Under the pieces are notes generated by a model that was given only the letters and a program-made list of their open reading frames with translations, did not search any database and had not been told where the DNA came from. Source: CAZEFK01 sp964511405 (lineage in GTDB: Bacteria; Pseudomonadota; Alphaproteobacteria; Elsterales; Elsteraceae). Taken from it: DNA of 17,386 nt. The translations under genes were made by a program, and so were the position numbers. Below, piece after piece: positions 1 to 6,804 of this stretch. The stretch spans positions 1 through 17,386 of the forward strand of contig CAZEFK010000159.1 in NCBI GenBank assembly GCA_964511405.1. Direction: 5' to 3'. Each line of letters begins with the position of its first letter. Position 1 is the first letter of the stretch.

Positions 1-1224
1 CTCGCCGCCGGCGACGTCGGTGGAGCGGATGGCGTCGAGCAGCGAGGTCTTGCCGTGGTCGACGTGGCCCATGACGGTGACGACCGGCGCCCGCGGCAGC
101 ATGTCGGACTCGATGTCGGCCTCGCCGCGCACGCCGATCTCGACGTCGCTCTCGGACTCGCGCTTCACGTGGTGGCCGAACTCGGTGACGATCAGCTCGG
201 CGGTGTCGGCGTCGATCACCTGGTTGATCGTTGCCATGACGCCCATGCGCATCAGGCTCTTGATCACGTCGGCGCCGCGCTCGGCCATGCGGCTGGCCAG
301 CTCCTGGACCGTGATCGCGTCGGGAATGATAACGTCGCGGATGACCTTCTCCTGGCCGCGCTGCATCATGCGCTGGCGTTCGCGTTCGCGCGCCCGGCGC
401 ACCGACGCCAGGCTGCGCACTCGGTCGGATTCGTCCTGATTGAGGGCCTGGCCGACGGTCAGCTTGCCGGTGCGGCGCCGGGGTTCGCTGCGCTTGGCGA
501 CCGGCTGCGGCCGCTTGGCCTCGACCTTGACGGCGCCGGGCCGCTTGGCGGCACGGCTGGCCTCGTCCTCCTCTTCCTCCTCGCGGGTACCGGGCCGCGC
601 CTTGGCGGCGGCGGCATCGGCCGCGACGGCGACCTTGGCCGACGGCGTCTCGCGCTCGACCGGTTTGGGCCGCGCCGGCGCGGCGGGGGTGGCCTGGTCG
701 CTTGGCGCGGTCGCGGCCTCGGCTTGCGCCTGCGCCTGGGCTTCGGCGGCCAGGCGGGCCGCTTCAGCCTCCTCGGCCCGGCGGCGCGCTTCATCTTCGG
801 CCGCCCGGCGCTGGGCTTCGGCCGCTTCGGCGGCACGGCGCGCTTCTTCCTCGGCGGCGCGGCGGCGCGCCTCCTCATCGGCCCGCCGCTGCTCCTCGTC
901 GGCCTTGATGGCACCCTGGAGGGCGCGCACGCGGGCGGCCCGCTCCTCCGACGTCAGCTCGCGCAAGGCCAGGGGCTTGCGCGGCGGCTGGGTCGGCAGC
1001 GGCAATGGCCGCGATTCGACCGGCGGCGGGGGCTCGATGACGTCGACCCGGGCGCCCGCCTCCATGGTCCGCTTGCGCTTGACCTCGACGGTGACGGTCT
1101 TGGAGCGGCCGTGACTGAAGCTTTGCCGAACCGACCCGGTTTCGACCGGCCGCTTCAGCTCGAGCTTGCTGCGGCCTCCCAGGCTGAGCGGCCTCTTGCG
1201 GTCCTGATCGCTCTCGTTCGTCAT
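1..1224 (-). CDS. infB: Translation initiation factor IF-2 (partial, C-terminal part outside window)
   Basis: IF-2 is the GTPase that places initiator tRNA on the 30S subunit and promotes subunit joining. The first 408 codons are visible, beginning at an ATG that overlaps the ylxR stop (ATGA), so translation is probably coupled. The N-terminus carries the alphaproteobacterial signature VRQSFSHGRSKTVTVEVKRK. A long Glu/Ala/Arg-rich stretch, probably helical, spans about residues 97-175, followed by an Ala/Pro/Lys-rich linker. The IF2_N domain lies at about residues 292-350. The G1 P-loop GHVDHGKT is at residues 386-393. The gene runs off the window just past G1, so G2-G5 and the tRNA-binding domains are not seen. 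It is the distal visible gene of the rimP-nusA-ylxR-infB operon. Identification is secure. Confidence 0.97.
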   Translation of the reverse strand, partial: MTNESDQDRKRPLSLGGRSKLELKRPVETGSVRQSFSHGRSKTVTVEVKRKRTMEAGARVDVIEPPPPVESRPLPLPTQPPRKPLALRELTSEERAARVRALQGAIKADEEQRRADEEARRRAAEEEARRAAEAAEAQRRAAEDEARRRAEEAEAARLAAEAQAQAQAEAATAPSDQATPAAPARPKPVERETPSAKVAVAADAAAAKARPGTREEEEEDEASRAAKRPGAVKVEAKRPQPVAKRSEPRRRTGKLTVGQALNQDESDRVRSLASVRRARERERQRMMQRGQEKVIRDVIIPDAITVQELASRMAERGADVIKSLMRMGVMATINQVIDADTAELIVTEFGHHVKRESESDVEIGVRGEADIESDMLPRAPVVTVMGHVDHGKTSLLDAIRSTDVAGGE

Positions 1225-1937
1225 GCGTTCAACGTTTCCCAATCAGCCCGGCGCACCGCCTTGAGGCGCGCCAATTCCCCGTTCAGCCGGCCCGTAACGC
1301 CACCTGGCGCCAGGCCCACATGCACCAAGCGATCGCGGCCGAACGGCTGGGCCAGTTCGGCAGCGGTCAGCACTTCCCACACCGGCCGCCCGCCGGCCAT
1401 GGCTGCCAGACGCGCCCGTCCCGGTTCGGCGGCGTCGACCGCCTGCACCAGCATCGCCACCCGGCCCGCCTTCAGCTGGGCGGCGACCTGGTCGTAGCCG
1501 GCGGTCGCGGCGCCAGCGCGCCGCGCCAGACCCAGCCAGCCAAGCGCGCGCGACAGTATCTGGTTTTCCACATGGTCTGCCAGATCTTCGCGCACTGTGA
1601 CGGTGCGCCGCGCTGCCCGTGCGAAGGCCCGCTTGGCCACGGCCCGCTCCAAGGCCGCCCGGTCGGCGGTCACGTACATCCCACGGCCCGGCAACCGACC
1701 CTCAAGGTCCAGCGCCACCGTGCCGTCCGGCGCCACCACGAAGCGGATCAGCGCCGCCTTGTCGCGACTCTCGCCCGTCGCGACGCAGCGCCGCAGCGGG
1801 CCGGTAGGCTCGGTCTCGTCACCCGGCTCACCCGGGCCCAGATCGCCGGGGCCCCGGTCGTCGGGCGCTGCCGCAATCGGCTCAGGAGCAACGGGGTCAG
1901 GCAGTGTCGCCCTCCCGTGCCGCCATCGCGCCGCCAT
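1221..1937 (-). CDS. ylxR: YlxR/DUF448 plus L7Ae-like RNA-binding protein
   Basis: This is a two-domain RNA-binding protein of the nusA-infB operon, probably acting on rRNA or ribosomes. Its exact substrate is unknown. The YlxR domain spans about residues 47-125, with the GPLRRCVATGE opening and a GRGMYV motif. A L7Ae/L30e-like domain follows at about residues 126-230 (LGLARRAGAATAGYDQV). The ATG at 1937 gives 238 residues and overlaps the nusA end by 41 bases, but it has no properly spaced ribosome binding site. An in-frame CTG at 1904 sits 6 nt after a strong GGGAGG (1911-1916) and would give 227 residues with a smaller overlap. The intervening N-terminal residues are low-complexity Pro/Gly/Asp, so homology cannot decide the start. 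The stop overlaps the infB ATG. Confidence 0.9.
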   Translation of the reverse strand: MAARWRHGRATLPDPVAPEPIAAAPDDRGPGDLGPGEPGDETEPTGPLRRCVATGESRDKAALIRFVVAPDGTVALDLEGRLPGRGMYVTADRAALERAVAKRAFARAARRTVTVREDLADHVENQILSRALGWLGLARRAGAATAGYDQVAAQLKAGRVAMLVQAVDAAEPGRARLAAMAGGRPVWEVLTAAELAQPFGRDRLVHVGLAPGGVTGRLNGELARLKAVRRADWETLNA

Positions 1938-3438
1938 CCTCGAACCAATGCGCCCGCGCCGCCATGATCGTCTCGTTGGCCTGGTCGGCGTCGATCGCCG
2001 CGCTACCCAGAATCTCCACCAGCTCGTCGCCGGCCAGGTCGGCGACATCGTCCAGGGTCTTGACCCCTTTCTTGCCGAGCGTGACCAGCGCGCCCGGGGT
2101 CAGGTGGGGCAGGGCCGCGACCGCATCCTCGACGCCCAGCTCCTGCCGCTCGCTCTCGAACTTGGCGTCCCGCTCGGCCAGGAAGGTGCGCGCCCGCGCC
2201 TGCAGCTCGGCCGCCACATCCAAGTCGAAGCCTTCGATGTCGGCCAGGTCCTCGGTCGGCACATAGGCCACTTCCTCGACCGTGCCGAAGCCTTCACCCA
2301 CCAGCAGATGGGCAATGACGTCGTCGACGTCCAGGGCCTCGATGAACAGAGCCGAGCGCGACTTGATCTCTTCGGTGCGCCGCTCGGATTCCTCGGCCTC
2401 GGTCATGATGTCGATGTCCCAGCCGGTCAGCATCGAGGCCAGCCGGACGTTCTGGCCGCGCCGCCCGATCGCCAGGCTCAGCTGGTCGTCGGGAACGATC
2501 ACTTCGATCCGGTGGGTCTCCTCGTCCAGCACCACCTTGGCGACCTCGGCCGGGGCCAGGGCATTGACCACGAAGGTCGCCGGGTCATGCGACCAGGGGA
2601 TGATGTCGATCTTCTCGCCCTGCAGCTCGCCGACCACGGCCTGGACGCGGCTGCCGCGCATGCCGACGCAGGCGCCGACCGGATCGATGCCACTGTCGTT
2701 GGACAGCACGCCGATCTTGGCCCGGCTGCCGGGATCGCGCGCGACGGCGCGGATCTCGATGATGCCGTCATAGACCTCGGGCACTTCCTGGGCAAACAGC
2801 TTGGCCATGAACTGCGGGTGAGTGCGCGACAGGAAGATCTGCGGCCCGCGCGGCTCGCGGCGGACGTCGTAGATATAGGCGCGTACGCGGTCGCCAGGCC
2901 GGAAGGTCTCGCGCGGCAGGAGCTCGTCCCGGCGCAGCACCGCCTCGGCGCGGCCCAGGTCGACCGTCACATTGCCGAACTCGACCCGCTTGACCAGGCC
3001 GTTGACGATTTCGCCGACGCGGTCCTTGTACTCGTTGTACTGGCGCTCGCGCTCGGCCTCGCGCACCCGCTGGACGATCACCTGTTTGGCGGTCTGGGCG
3101 GCGATGCGGCCGAAATCGATGGGCGGCAGCCCTTCGATGATGAAGTCGCCGATCTCGGCGTCGGGGTTGCGGGCCTGGGCGTCGGCCAGCCCGATCTGGA
3201 TTGCCTCGTTCTCGACCGTCTCGACCACTTCGCGGAAGCGCTTCAGGCGGATCTCGCCGTTGTGCCGGTCGATCTCGGCGCGGATGTCGTGCTCGGCGCC
3301 GTACTTGGAGCGGCCGGCCTTCTGGATGGCCTGCTCCATGGCGATCAGCACTTCCTCGCGGTCAATGCCCTTTTCGCGCGCGACGACGTCGGCCACCTGC
3401 AGCAGCTCGCCCCTGGTCTGAACGGCAATCGGTTCCAT
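1897..3438 (-). CDS. nusA: Transcription termination/antitermination factor NusA
   Basis: NusA binds RNA polymerase and nascent RNA and modulates pausing, intrinsic termination and rRNA antitermination. The 513-residue protein shows the N-terminal polymerase-binding domain (about 1-130), an S1 domain (about 135-200, PGDRVRAYIYDV), KH1 (about 205-280, GACVGMRGSRVQAVV) and KH2 (about 285-345, AIGRRGQNVRLA). Two C-terminal helix-hairpin-helix-like acidic repeats follow at about 365-415 and 430-490. I chose the ATG at 3438 over an upstream TTG at 3450 because GGTGGGA lies 3 nt before it and family members begin near this point. It sits between rimP (67 bp gap) and ylxR (overlap). NusA commonly autoregulates this operon, which fits the terminator-like hairpin ahead of rimP. 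Confidence 0.97.
   Translation of the reverse strand: MEPIAVQTRGELLQVADVVAREKGIDREEVLIAMEQAIQKAGRSKYGAEHDIRAEIDRHNGEIRLKRFREVVETVENEAIQIGLADAQARNPDAEIGDFIIEGLPPIDFGRIAAQTAKQVIVQRVREAERERQYNEYKDRVGEIVNGLVKRVEFGNVTVDLGRAEAVLRRDELLPRETFRPGDRVRAYIYDVRREPRGPQIFLSRTHPQFMAKLFAQEVPEVYDGIIEIRAVARDPGSRAKIGVLSNDSGIDPVGACVGMRGSRVQAVVGELQGEKIDIIPWSHDPATFVVNALAPAEVAKVVLDEETHRIEVIVPDDQLSLAIGRRGQNVRLASMLTGWDIDIMTEAEESERRTEEIKSRSALFIEALDVDDVIAHLLVGEGFGTVEEVAYVPTEDLADIEGFDLDVAAELQARARTFLAERDAKFESERQELGVEDAVAALPHLTPGALVTLGKKGVKTLDDVADLAGDELVEILGSAAIDADQANETIMAARAHWFEDGGAMAAREGDTA
1911..1916 (-). promoter_or_regulatory. Shine-Dalgarno that may set a CTG start for ylxR
   Basis: GGGAGG on the minus strand lies inside the 3' end of nusA, 6 nt upstream of a CTG (1904-1902) in the ylxR frame. 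No ATG, GTG or TTG in that frame lies at a suitable distance. It is a near-perfect anti-16S match, which suggests either a CTG start or re-initiation near the nusA stop. Confidence 0.4.
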
Positions 3439-3493
3439 GGATCCCACCAAAACAGTCTATCGCGCCGTCCCATCCGGGGCGGCCGCGCGGGTC

Positions 3494-3507
3494 AGGAGCA
3501 CGCTCCT
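3494..3507 (-). repeat. Small inverted repeat at the rimP stop
   Basis: AGGAGC and GCTCCT form 6-bp arms around 2 nt, overlapping the rimP stop codon. There is no U-tract, so it is unlikely to be an intrinsic terminator. It could be a minor RNA processing or pausing element, or chance. Confidence 0.25.
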
Positions 3508-4024
3508 AAATCTTCGGCCGGTCCGGGCTGGCTGCCAGCAACTCGTCGGTCAGGACGAGCTTGGCCTTGGCAATCGCCCGGAACGGCACCAAAAACCGGG
3601 TCTCGCCTTCGACGACGACCACGTCCTCGGGTTCGGCGATGCCCATGATACGCCCCTTGAACCGCTTGCGCCCGTCGATGGGGCGATCGGTCTCGATGCG
3701 CGCATGGTAGCCGGCGAACCGTTCGTAGTCGGCCAAGCGCACCAGGGGCCGGTCGATCCCGGGCGAGCTGACCTCGAGATGATAGGCCGTTGCGATCGGA
3801 TCCGCGACATCCAGGATGGCCGATGCCGCCCGGCTGATCTCGGCGCAGTCATCGACCGACATGCCGCGGCCGTCCAGCCGCTCGGCCATCACTTGCAAGG
3901 TCGGCCGACGCCCGCCGGTGAACTGTACCCGCACGATGCCGTAGCCCATCGCCTCCAGCGACGGGTGCAACAGGCTCTCGATTCTGCTGGCAACCGTTCC
4001 CCCGGCACCGTCCGCTGCCGTCAT
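3506..4024 (-). CDS. rimP: Ribosome maturation factor RimP
   Basis: RimP assists late maturation of the 30S subunit. The 172-residue protein matches the family in length and layout: an N-terminal RimP domain (about 15-90) including YGIVRVQFTGGRRPTLQVMA and DDCAEISRAASAILD, the hallmark EVSSPGIDRPL, then an SH3-like C-terminal domain (about 95-165). The ATG at 4024 follows GAGGAC closely, a short spacing. It is the first gene of the rimP-nusA-ylxR-infB operon. A leader with two hairpins, the second terminator-like, lies directly upstream. Nothing is unusual in the protein. Confidence 0.96.
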   Translation of the reverse strand: MTAADGAGGTVASRIESLLHPSLEAMGYGIVRVQFTGGRRPTLQVMAERLDGRGMSVDDCAEISRAASAILDVADPIATAYHLEVSSPGIDRPLVRLADYERFAGYHARIETDRPIDGRKRFKGRIMGIAEPEDVVVVEGETRFLVPFRAIAKAKLVLTDELLAASPDRPKI

Positions 4025-4050
4025 GTCCTCGCCACGCGAAAGGTCGAAAC

Positions 4051-4073
4051 AAAAAAGTGGGCTTGAAGCCCAC
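4051..4073 (-). terminator. Intrinsic terminator hairpin in the rimP leader
   Basis: Read on the minus strand, a 6-bp stem GTGGGC/GCCCAC with loop TTCAA is followed directly by six T residues. It lies about 26 bases before the rimP ATG and about 100 bases after the trmB stop. It could end the metK-trmB transcript. Its position downstream of a candidate rimP promoter makes an attenuator of the rimP-nusA operon equally possible. Confidence 0.7.
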
Positions 4074-4078
4074 CGGTC

Positions 4079-4105
4079 TCAAACGGCACCTGCATCACCG
4101 TTTGA
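4079..4105 (-). promoter_or_regulatory. Upstream hairpin of the rimP leader
   Basis: TCAAACGG and CCGTTTGA form a perfect 8-bp inverted repeat around an 11-nt loop. It is 5 nt upstream of the terminator stem and just downstream of the start site expected from the candidate promoter. The pair of hairpins looks like a structured 5' leader. A regulatory role is inference. Confidence 0.5.
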
Positions 4106-4113
4106 TGACGGGG

Positions 4114-4143
4114 ACACTACTCCACGCCCCGGCCGGCGCGCAA
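4114..4143 (-). promoter_or_regulatory. Candidate rimP operon promoter
   Basis: On the minus strand a -35-like TTGCGC (4143-4138) is separated by 18 bp from a -10-like TAGTGT (4119-4114). The expected start, near 4107, falls just before the first leader hairpin. The boxes are imperfect. Confidence 0.35.
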
Positions 4144-4176
4144 CGCGTTTTCGGCCATCGGTGGCCCACGGGGTCC

Positions 4177-4878
4177 TCAGCGGGAACGCGGGCGCCGCAT
4201 GAAGCGCAGATAGGTCGGACGGAGACCCTTTTTCAAGGCCTTGCGCTCATAGCGGGTCTCCGGCCAGTCGTCGGTGCGGCGGCGCCAATCGTCGGGCCGG
4301 CGCGCGGTCCAGGCGAAGGCCGGATGCGCGACTGTCGCGGCCAGCATCTGATGCATGTAGTCGGCGTCGTCGGTCGCCATCCGCAGCTCGGCGCCGTCGG
4401 CCATCAGCCGGGCCAGACGGTCGAGATTGCGCGGCTGCACGAAGCGGCGCTTGTGGTGTCGCAGCTTCGGCCAGGGATCGGGGAACAGCAGGAAGACGCG
4501 GTCCAGCCGGCCATCGGGAAGCCGGTCCAGCAGGTCGGCGACCGGTGCCGGCCACAGCCGCGTGCGCGGCCGCGCCGCTTCGGGAACGAGCGCCAGGGCC
4601 GAGGCGACGCCATTGAGGAACGGCTCGGCGCCGATCAGGCCGACATCGGGATGCTCGGCCACCTGGGCGGCCAGATGCTCGCCGCCGCCGAAGCCGATCT
4701 CCAGCCAGATGCGGGCGACCGGTGCGCCGAACAGGTGGTCGAGGTCGATCGGCCCGCCGCCGGCGGGGATCTGCAGGGCCGGCAGAACCTGGTCGAGCAG
4801 GACCTGCTGGCCCTGCCGCAGCGGCCGGCCCAGCCGCCGGCCGTAGCTGCGGTCGGCGGCCGGACGCGGTGGGGTCAC
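4177..4878 (-). CDS. trmB: tRNA (guanine-N7-)-methyltransferase TrmB
   Basis: TrmB uses S-adenosylmethionine to make m7G46 in tRNA variable loops. The 233-residue protein has the SAM-binding motif EIGFGGGEH (60-68), the family motif FPDPWPKLRHHKRR (132-145), the TDDADYMHQM segment and the C-terminal T-x-YERKAL motif near residue 215. The GTG at 4878 is 4 nt after the metK stop, so the two genes are co-transcribed and TrmB is made beside its cofactor supplier. The ribosome binding site is weak, consistent with coupling. The C-terminus is Arg-rich, as is common in this family. Confidence 0.95.
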   Translation of the reverse strand: MTPPRPAADRSYGRRLGRPLRQGQQVLLDQVLPALQIPAGGGPIDLDHLFGAPVARIWLEIGFGGGEHLAAQVAEHPDVGLIGAEPFLNGVASALALVPEAARPRTRLWPAPVADLLDRLPDGRLDRVFLLFPDPWPKLRHHKRRFVQPRNLDRLARLMADGAELRMATDDADYMHQMLAATVAHPAFAWTARRPDDWRRRTDDWPETRYERKALKKGLRPTYLRFMRRPRSR

Positions 4879-4882
4879 GGGA

Positions 4883-6052
4883 TCAGGCGAAGCGCTGCCT
4901 CAGCGCGTCGACCAGGTCGGTCCGCTCCCAGCTGAAGCCGCCGTCGGGTTCCGGGGCACGCCCGAAATGGCCATAGGCGGCGGTGCGCGCATAGATCGGC
5001 TTGTTGAGGCCGAGATGGGTGCGGATGCCGCGCGGGCTCAGATCCATCAGTTCCTGCAGGGCCAGGCTCAGCTTGTCCTCGTCGACGACCGCGGTGCCCT
5101 CGGTGTTGACGTAGACCGACAGCGGCCGCGACACGCCGATGGCATAGGACAGCTGGATCACGCACTTGTCGGCCAGGCCGGCGGCGACCACGTTCTTGGC
5201 CAGGTAGCGGGCGGCATAGGCGGCCGAGCGGTCGACCTTGGTCGGGTCCTTGCCCGAGAAGGCGCCGCCGCCGTGGGGGGCGGCACCGCCATAGGTGTCG
5301 ACGATGATCTTGCGCCCGGTCAGGCCGCAATCGCCATCGGGGCCGCCGATCACGAAGCGGCCGGTCGGGTTCACGTAGAAGTGCTCCTCGTCGCACATCC
5401 AGCCGGCGGGCAGCACGTTCAGGACGTGCGGGCGGACGATCTCGCGCACCGCATCGGTATCGAGGTCGGCGCCGTGCTGGGTCGACACCACCACCGAGGT
5501 GGCACGCACCGGCTTGCCGTTGGCGTACTGCAGCGTGACCTGGCTCTTGGCGTCCGGGCCCAGGCCGGGGGCGGCGCCCGAATGGCGGGCTTCGGCCAGG
5601 CTCTTCAGGATCGAGTGCGCGTAATAGATCGGTGCCGGCATCAGCACGTCGGTCTCGCGGCAGGCGTAGCCGAACATGATGCCCTGGTCGCCGGCGCCTT
5701 CGTCCTTGTTGCCGGCGGCGTCGACGCCGACGGCGATATCGACGCTCTGGGCGTGGATCATGACCTCGACGTCGGCATGCTGCCAGTGGAAGCCATCCTG
5801 CGCGTAGCCGATGTCGCGGATGGCGTGGCGCGCAACGTCGGTCAGGAGTGCCGGCGTGATGGTAGCAGGGCCGCGGACCTCGCCCGCCAGGACCACCTTG
5901 TTGGTCGTGCACAAGGTTTCGCAGGCCACGCGCGCATAGGGATCAGCGGCGAGGAACGTGTCGACGACGGCGTCGGAGATGCGATCGCAGACCTTGTCCG
6001 GGTGGCCCTCGGCCACGCTCTCGCTGGTGAACAGATAGTCGGCTTTGGCCAC
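4883..6052 (-). CDS. metK: S-adenosylmethionine synthetase
   Basis: MetK makes SAM from ATP and methionine in the cytosol. The 389-residue protein is full length. It contains the N-terminal TSESVAEGHPDK (9-20), the signature GAGDQGIMFGYA (119-130) and the phosphate-binding GGGAFSGKDPTKVDRSAAY (261-279). The start is GTG at 6052, with GAGGA 9 nt upstream. MetK feeds TrmB (directly downstream) and MiaB (a radical-SAM enzyme in this window). No SAM-II or SAM-SAH riboswitch consensus was recognised in the 221-bp leader. That leader holds a weak promoter, an operator-like inverted repeat and a 16-bp palindrome. Confidence 0.98.
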   Translation of the reverse strand: MAKADYLFTSESVAEGHPDKVCDRISDAVVDTFLAADPYARVACETLCTTNKVVLAGEVRGPATITPALLTDVARHAIRDIGYAQDGFHWQHADVEVMIHAQSVDIAVGVDAAGNKDEGAGDQGIMFGYACRETDVLMPAPIYYAHSILKSLAEARHSGAAPGLGPDAKSQVTLQYANGKPVRATSVVVSTQHGADLDTDAVREIVRPHVLNVLPAGWMCDEEHFYVNPTGRFVIGGPDGDCGLTGRKIIVDTYGGAAPHGGGAFSGKDPTKVDRSAAYAARYLAKNVVAAGLADKCVIQLSYAIGVSRPLSVYVNTEGTAVVDEDKLSLALQELMDLSPRGIRTHLGLNKPIYARTAAYGHFGRAPEPDGGFSWERTDLVDALRQRFA

Positions 6053-6141
6053 GGGGCAGGGTCCTCTGTGGGGGAAAAGCGAGCGCCAGGCCGATTGCTT
6101 GGGCCCGCTTGTCGCGTCGCGGGCGGCATCCTGGTCGGGCG

Positions 6142-6171
6142 GTTTTGCCCAGCCAGGTGCATTTCCGTCAA
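6142..6171 (-). promoter_or_regulatory. Candidate metK promoter
   Basis: TTGACG (6171-6166) matches five of six -35 positions and is identical to the -35 of the XRE gene. The best -10 at 18 bp spacing is CAAAAC (6147-6142), which is poor. The metK genes may therefore be partly transcribed on their own. Confidence 0.3.
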
Positions 6172-6185
6172 GCCATTCTCATGGC
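6172..6185. promoter_or_regulatory. Operator-like inverted repeat abutting the metK -35
   Basis: GCCAT-TCTC-ATGGC is a perfect 5-bp-arm inverted repeat that touches the candidate -35 box of metK. The adjacent XRE gene encodes a dimeric DNA-binding protein that could use such a site. This is inference from position only. Confidence 0.3.
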
Positions 6186-6217
6186 ACTGCGTCGCCGCGA
6201 CCGGTGGCGCGTGCCGG

Positions 6218-6233
6218 CCGCGGGCGCCCGCGG
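6218..6233. repeat. 16-bp perfect palindrome between XRE and metK
   Basis: CCGCGGGC/GCCCGCGG is a perfect 8+8 palindrome in the intergenic region. No T-tract follows on either strand, so it is not a typical intrinsic terminator. In DNA this GC-rich it may be chance. Confidence 0.4.
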
Positions 6234-6273
6234 TCGGATGCAGAAACGCCGGAACCGGCTGATGGTCGCGCTG

Positions 6274-6738
6274 TCAGTCAGCAGCGGTGGCGCCAGCCAG
6301 CGACTTGGTCAGCTCGAGGATCCGCTTGCGCACCTTCTCGTCCTTGATCTTGTCGAAGGCGCGCGCCAGCTCGAGGATTTCGCGCTTGGTCAACTCTTTG
6401 CTGTCGAAGGTTGCGGCGGCGTCGGCGAATCCCGCGGCGCGGCGCAGCCCGGAGACGTCCGGGTTCATGTCGTCGAAGAAGAACGAGATCGGCACGTCCA
6501 ACACTTCGCTCAGCTTGTACAGCCGGCTCGCCCCAATCCGATTGGCGCCGCGCTCGTACTTCTGGACCTGCTGAAATGTCAGACCAATCGCCTCGCCAAG
6601 CTTTTCCTGGCTCATGCCGAGCAAGGTCCGGCGCAGTCGGACGCGGCTGCCGACATGGGCATCGATTTGATTGAGACGCTTCTTGTCGGACTCAGGCTCG
6701 CGCGTCCGTCCCCGACCACCCCTTGACAGCATCGCCAT
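6274..6738 (-). CDS. XRE-family transcriptional regulator (PraR-type)
   Basis: This is a 154-residue DNA-binding regulator. The Cro/CI-type helix-turn-helix spans about residues 28-85 (VGSRVRLRRTLLGMSQEKLG, then GLTFQQVQKYERGANRIGAS), followed by LYKLSEVLDVPISFFFDD. The C-terminal part is helical and charged and ends in a Lys/Arg/Glu-rich segment. This arrangement, and the place between lnt and metK, match the PraR-type regulators conserved in alphaproteobacteria, which affect symbiosis and biofilm genes in rhizobia. Its target here is unknown. The ATG at 6738 has GAGGA 8 nt upstream; a second ATG at 6732 is possible. A strong own promoter lies upstream. Third-position G/C bias looks weaker than in neighbouring enzymes. 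Confidence 0.92.
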   Translation of the reverse strand: MAMLSRGGRGRTREPESDKKRLNQIDAHVGSRVRLRRTLLGMSQEKLGEAIGLTFQQVQKYERGANRIGASRLYKLSEVLDVPISFFFDDMNPDVSGLRRAAGFADAAATFDSKELTKREILELARAFDKIKDEKVRKRILELTKSLAGATAAD

Positions 6739-6775
6739 GACCGAAATCCTCGGGCTGCTAATTTAGGTTGATTCG

Positions 6776-6804
6776 CTTATAGGTCGTACCTTTGTATGCG
6801 TCAA
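6776..6804 (-). promoter_or_regulatory. Strong sigma-70 promoter of the XRE gene
   Basis: TTGACG (6804-6799), 17 bp, then TATAAG (6781-6776) on the minus strand is a near-consensus housekeeping promoter. The -35 overlaps the lnt stop codon. An AT-rich small inverted repeat (CTAA-T-TTAG, near 6757-6766) lies in the expected early transcribed region and could be an autoregulatory operator. Confidence 0.75.

Noticed and set aside
55..1497. 480-residue plus-strand open frame opposite infB
   Set aside because: The minus strand carries unmistakable IF-2 motifs, and the plus frame reflects codon bias.
1597..3648. 683-residue plus-strand open frame opposite nusA
   Set aside because: It is a GC-rich antisense shadow of nusA and ylxR, with low-complexity Asp/His/Leu/Arg composition and no family motif.
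6053..6273. SAM riboswitch upstream of metK
   Set aside because: No SAM-II or SAM-SAH consensus segments were recognised by eye. A covariance-model scan would settle it.
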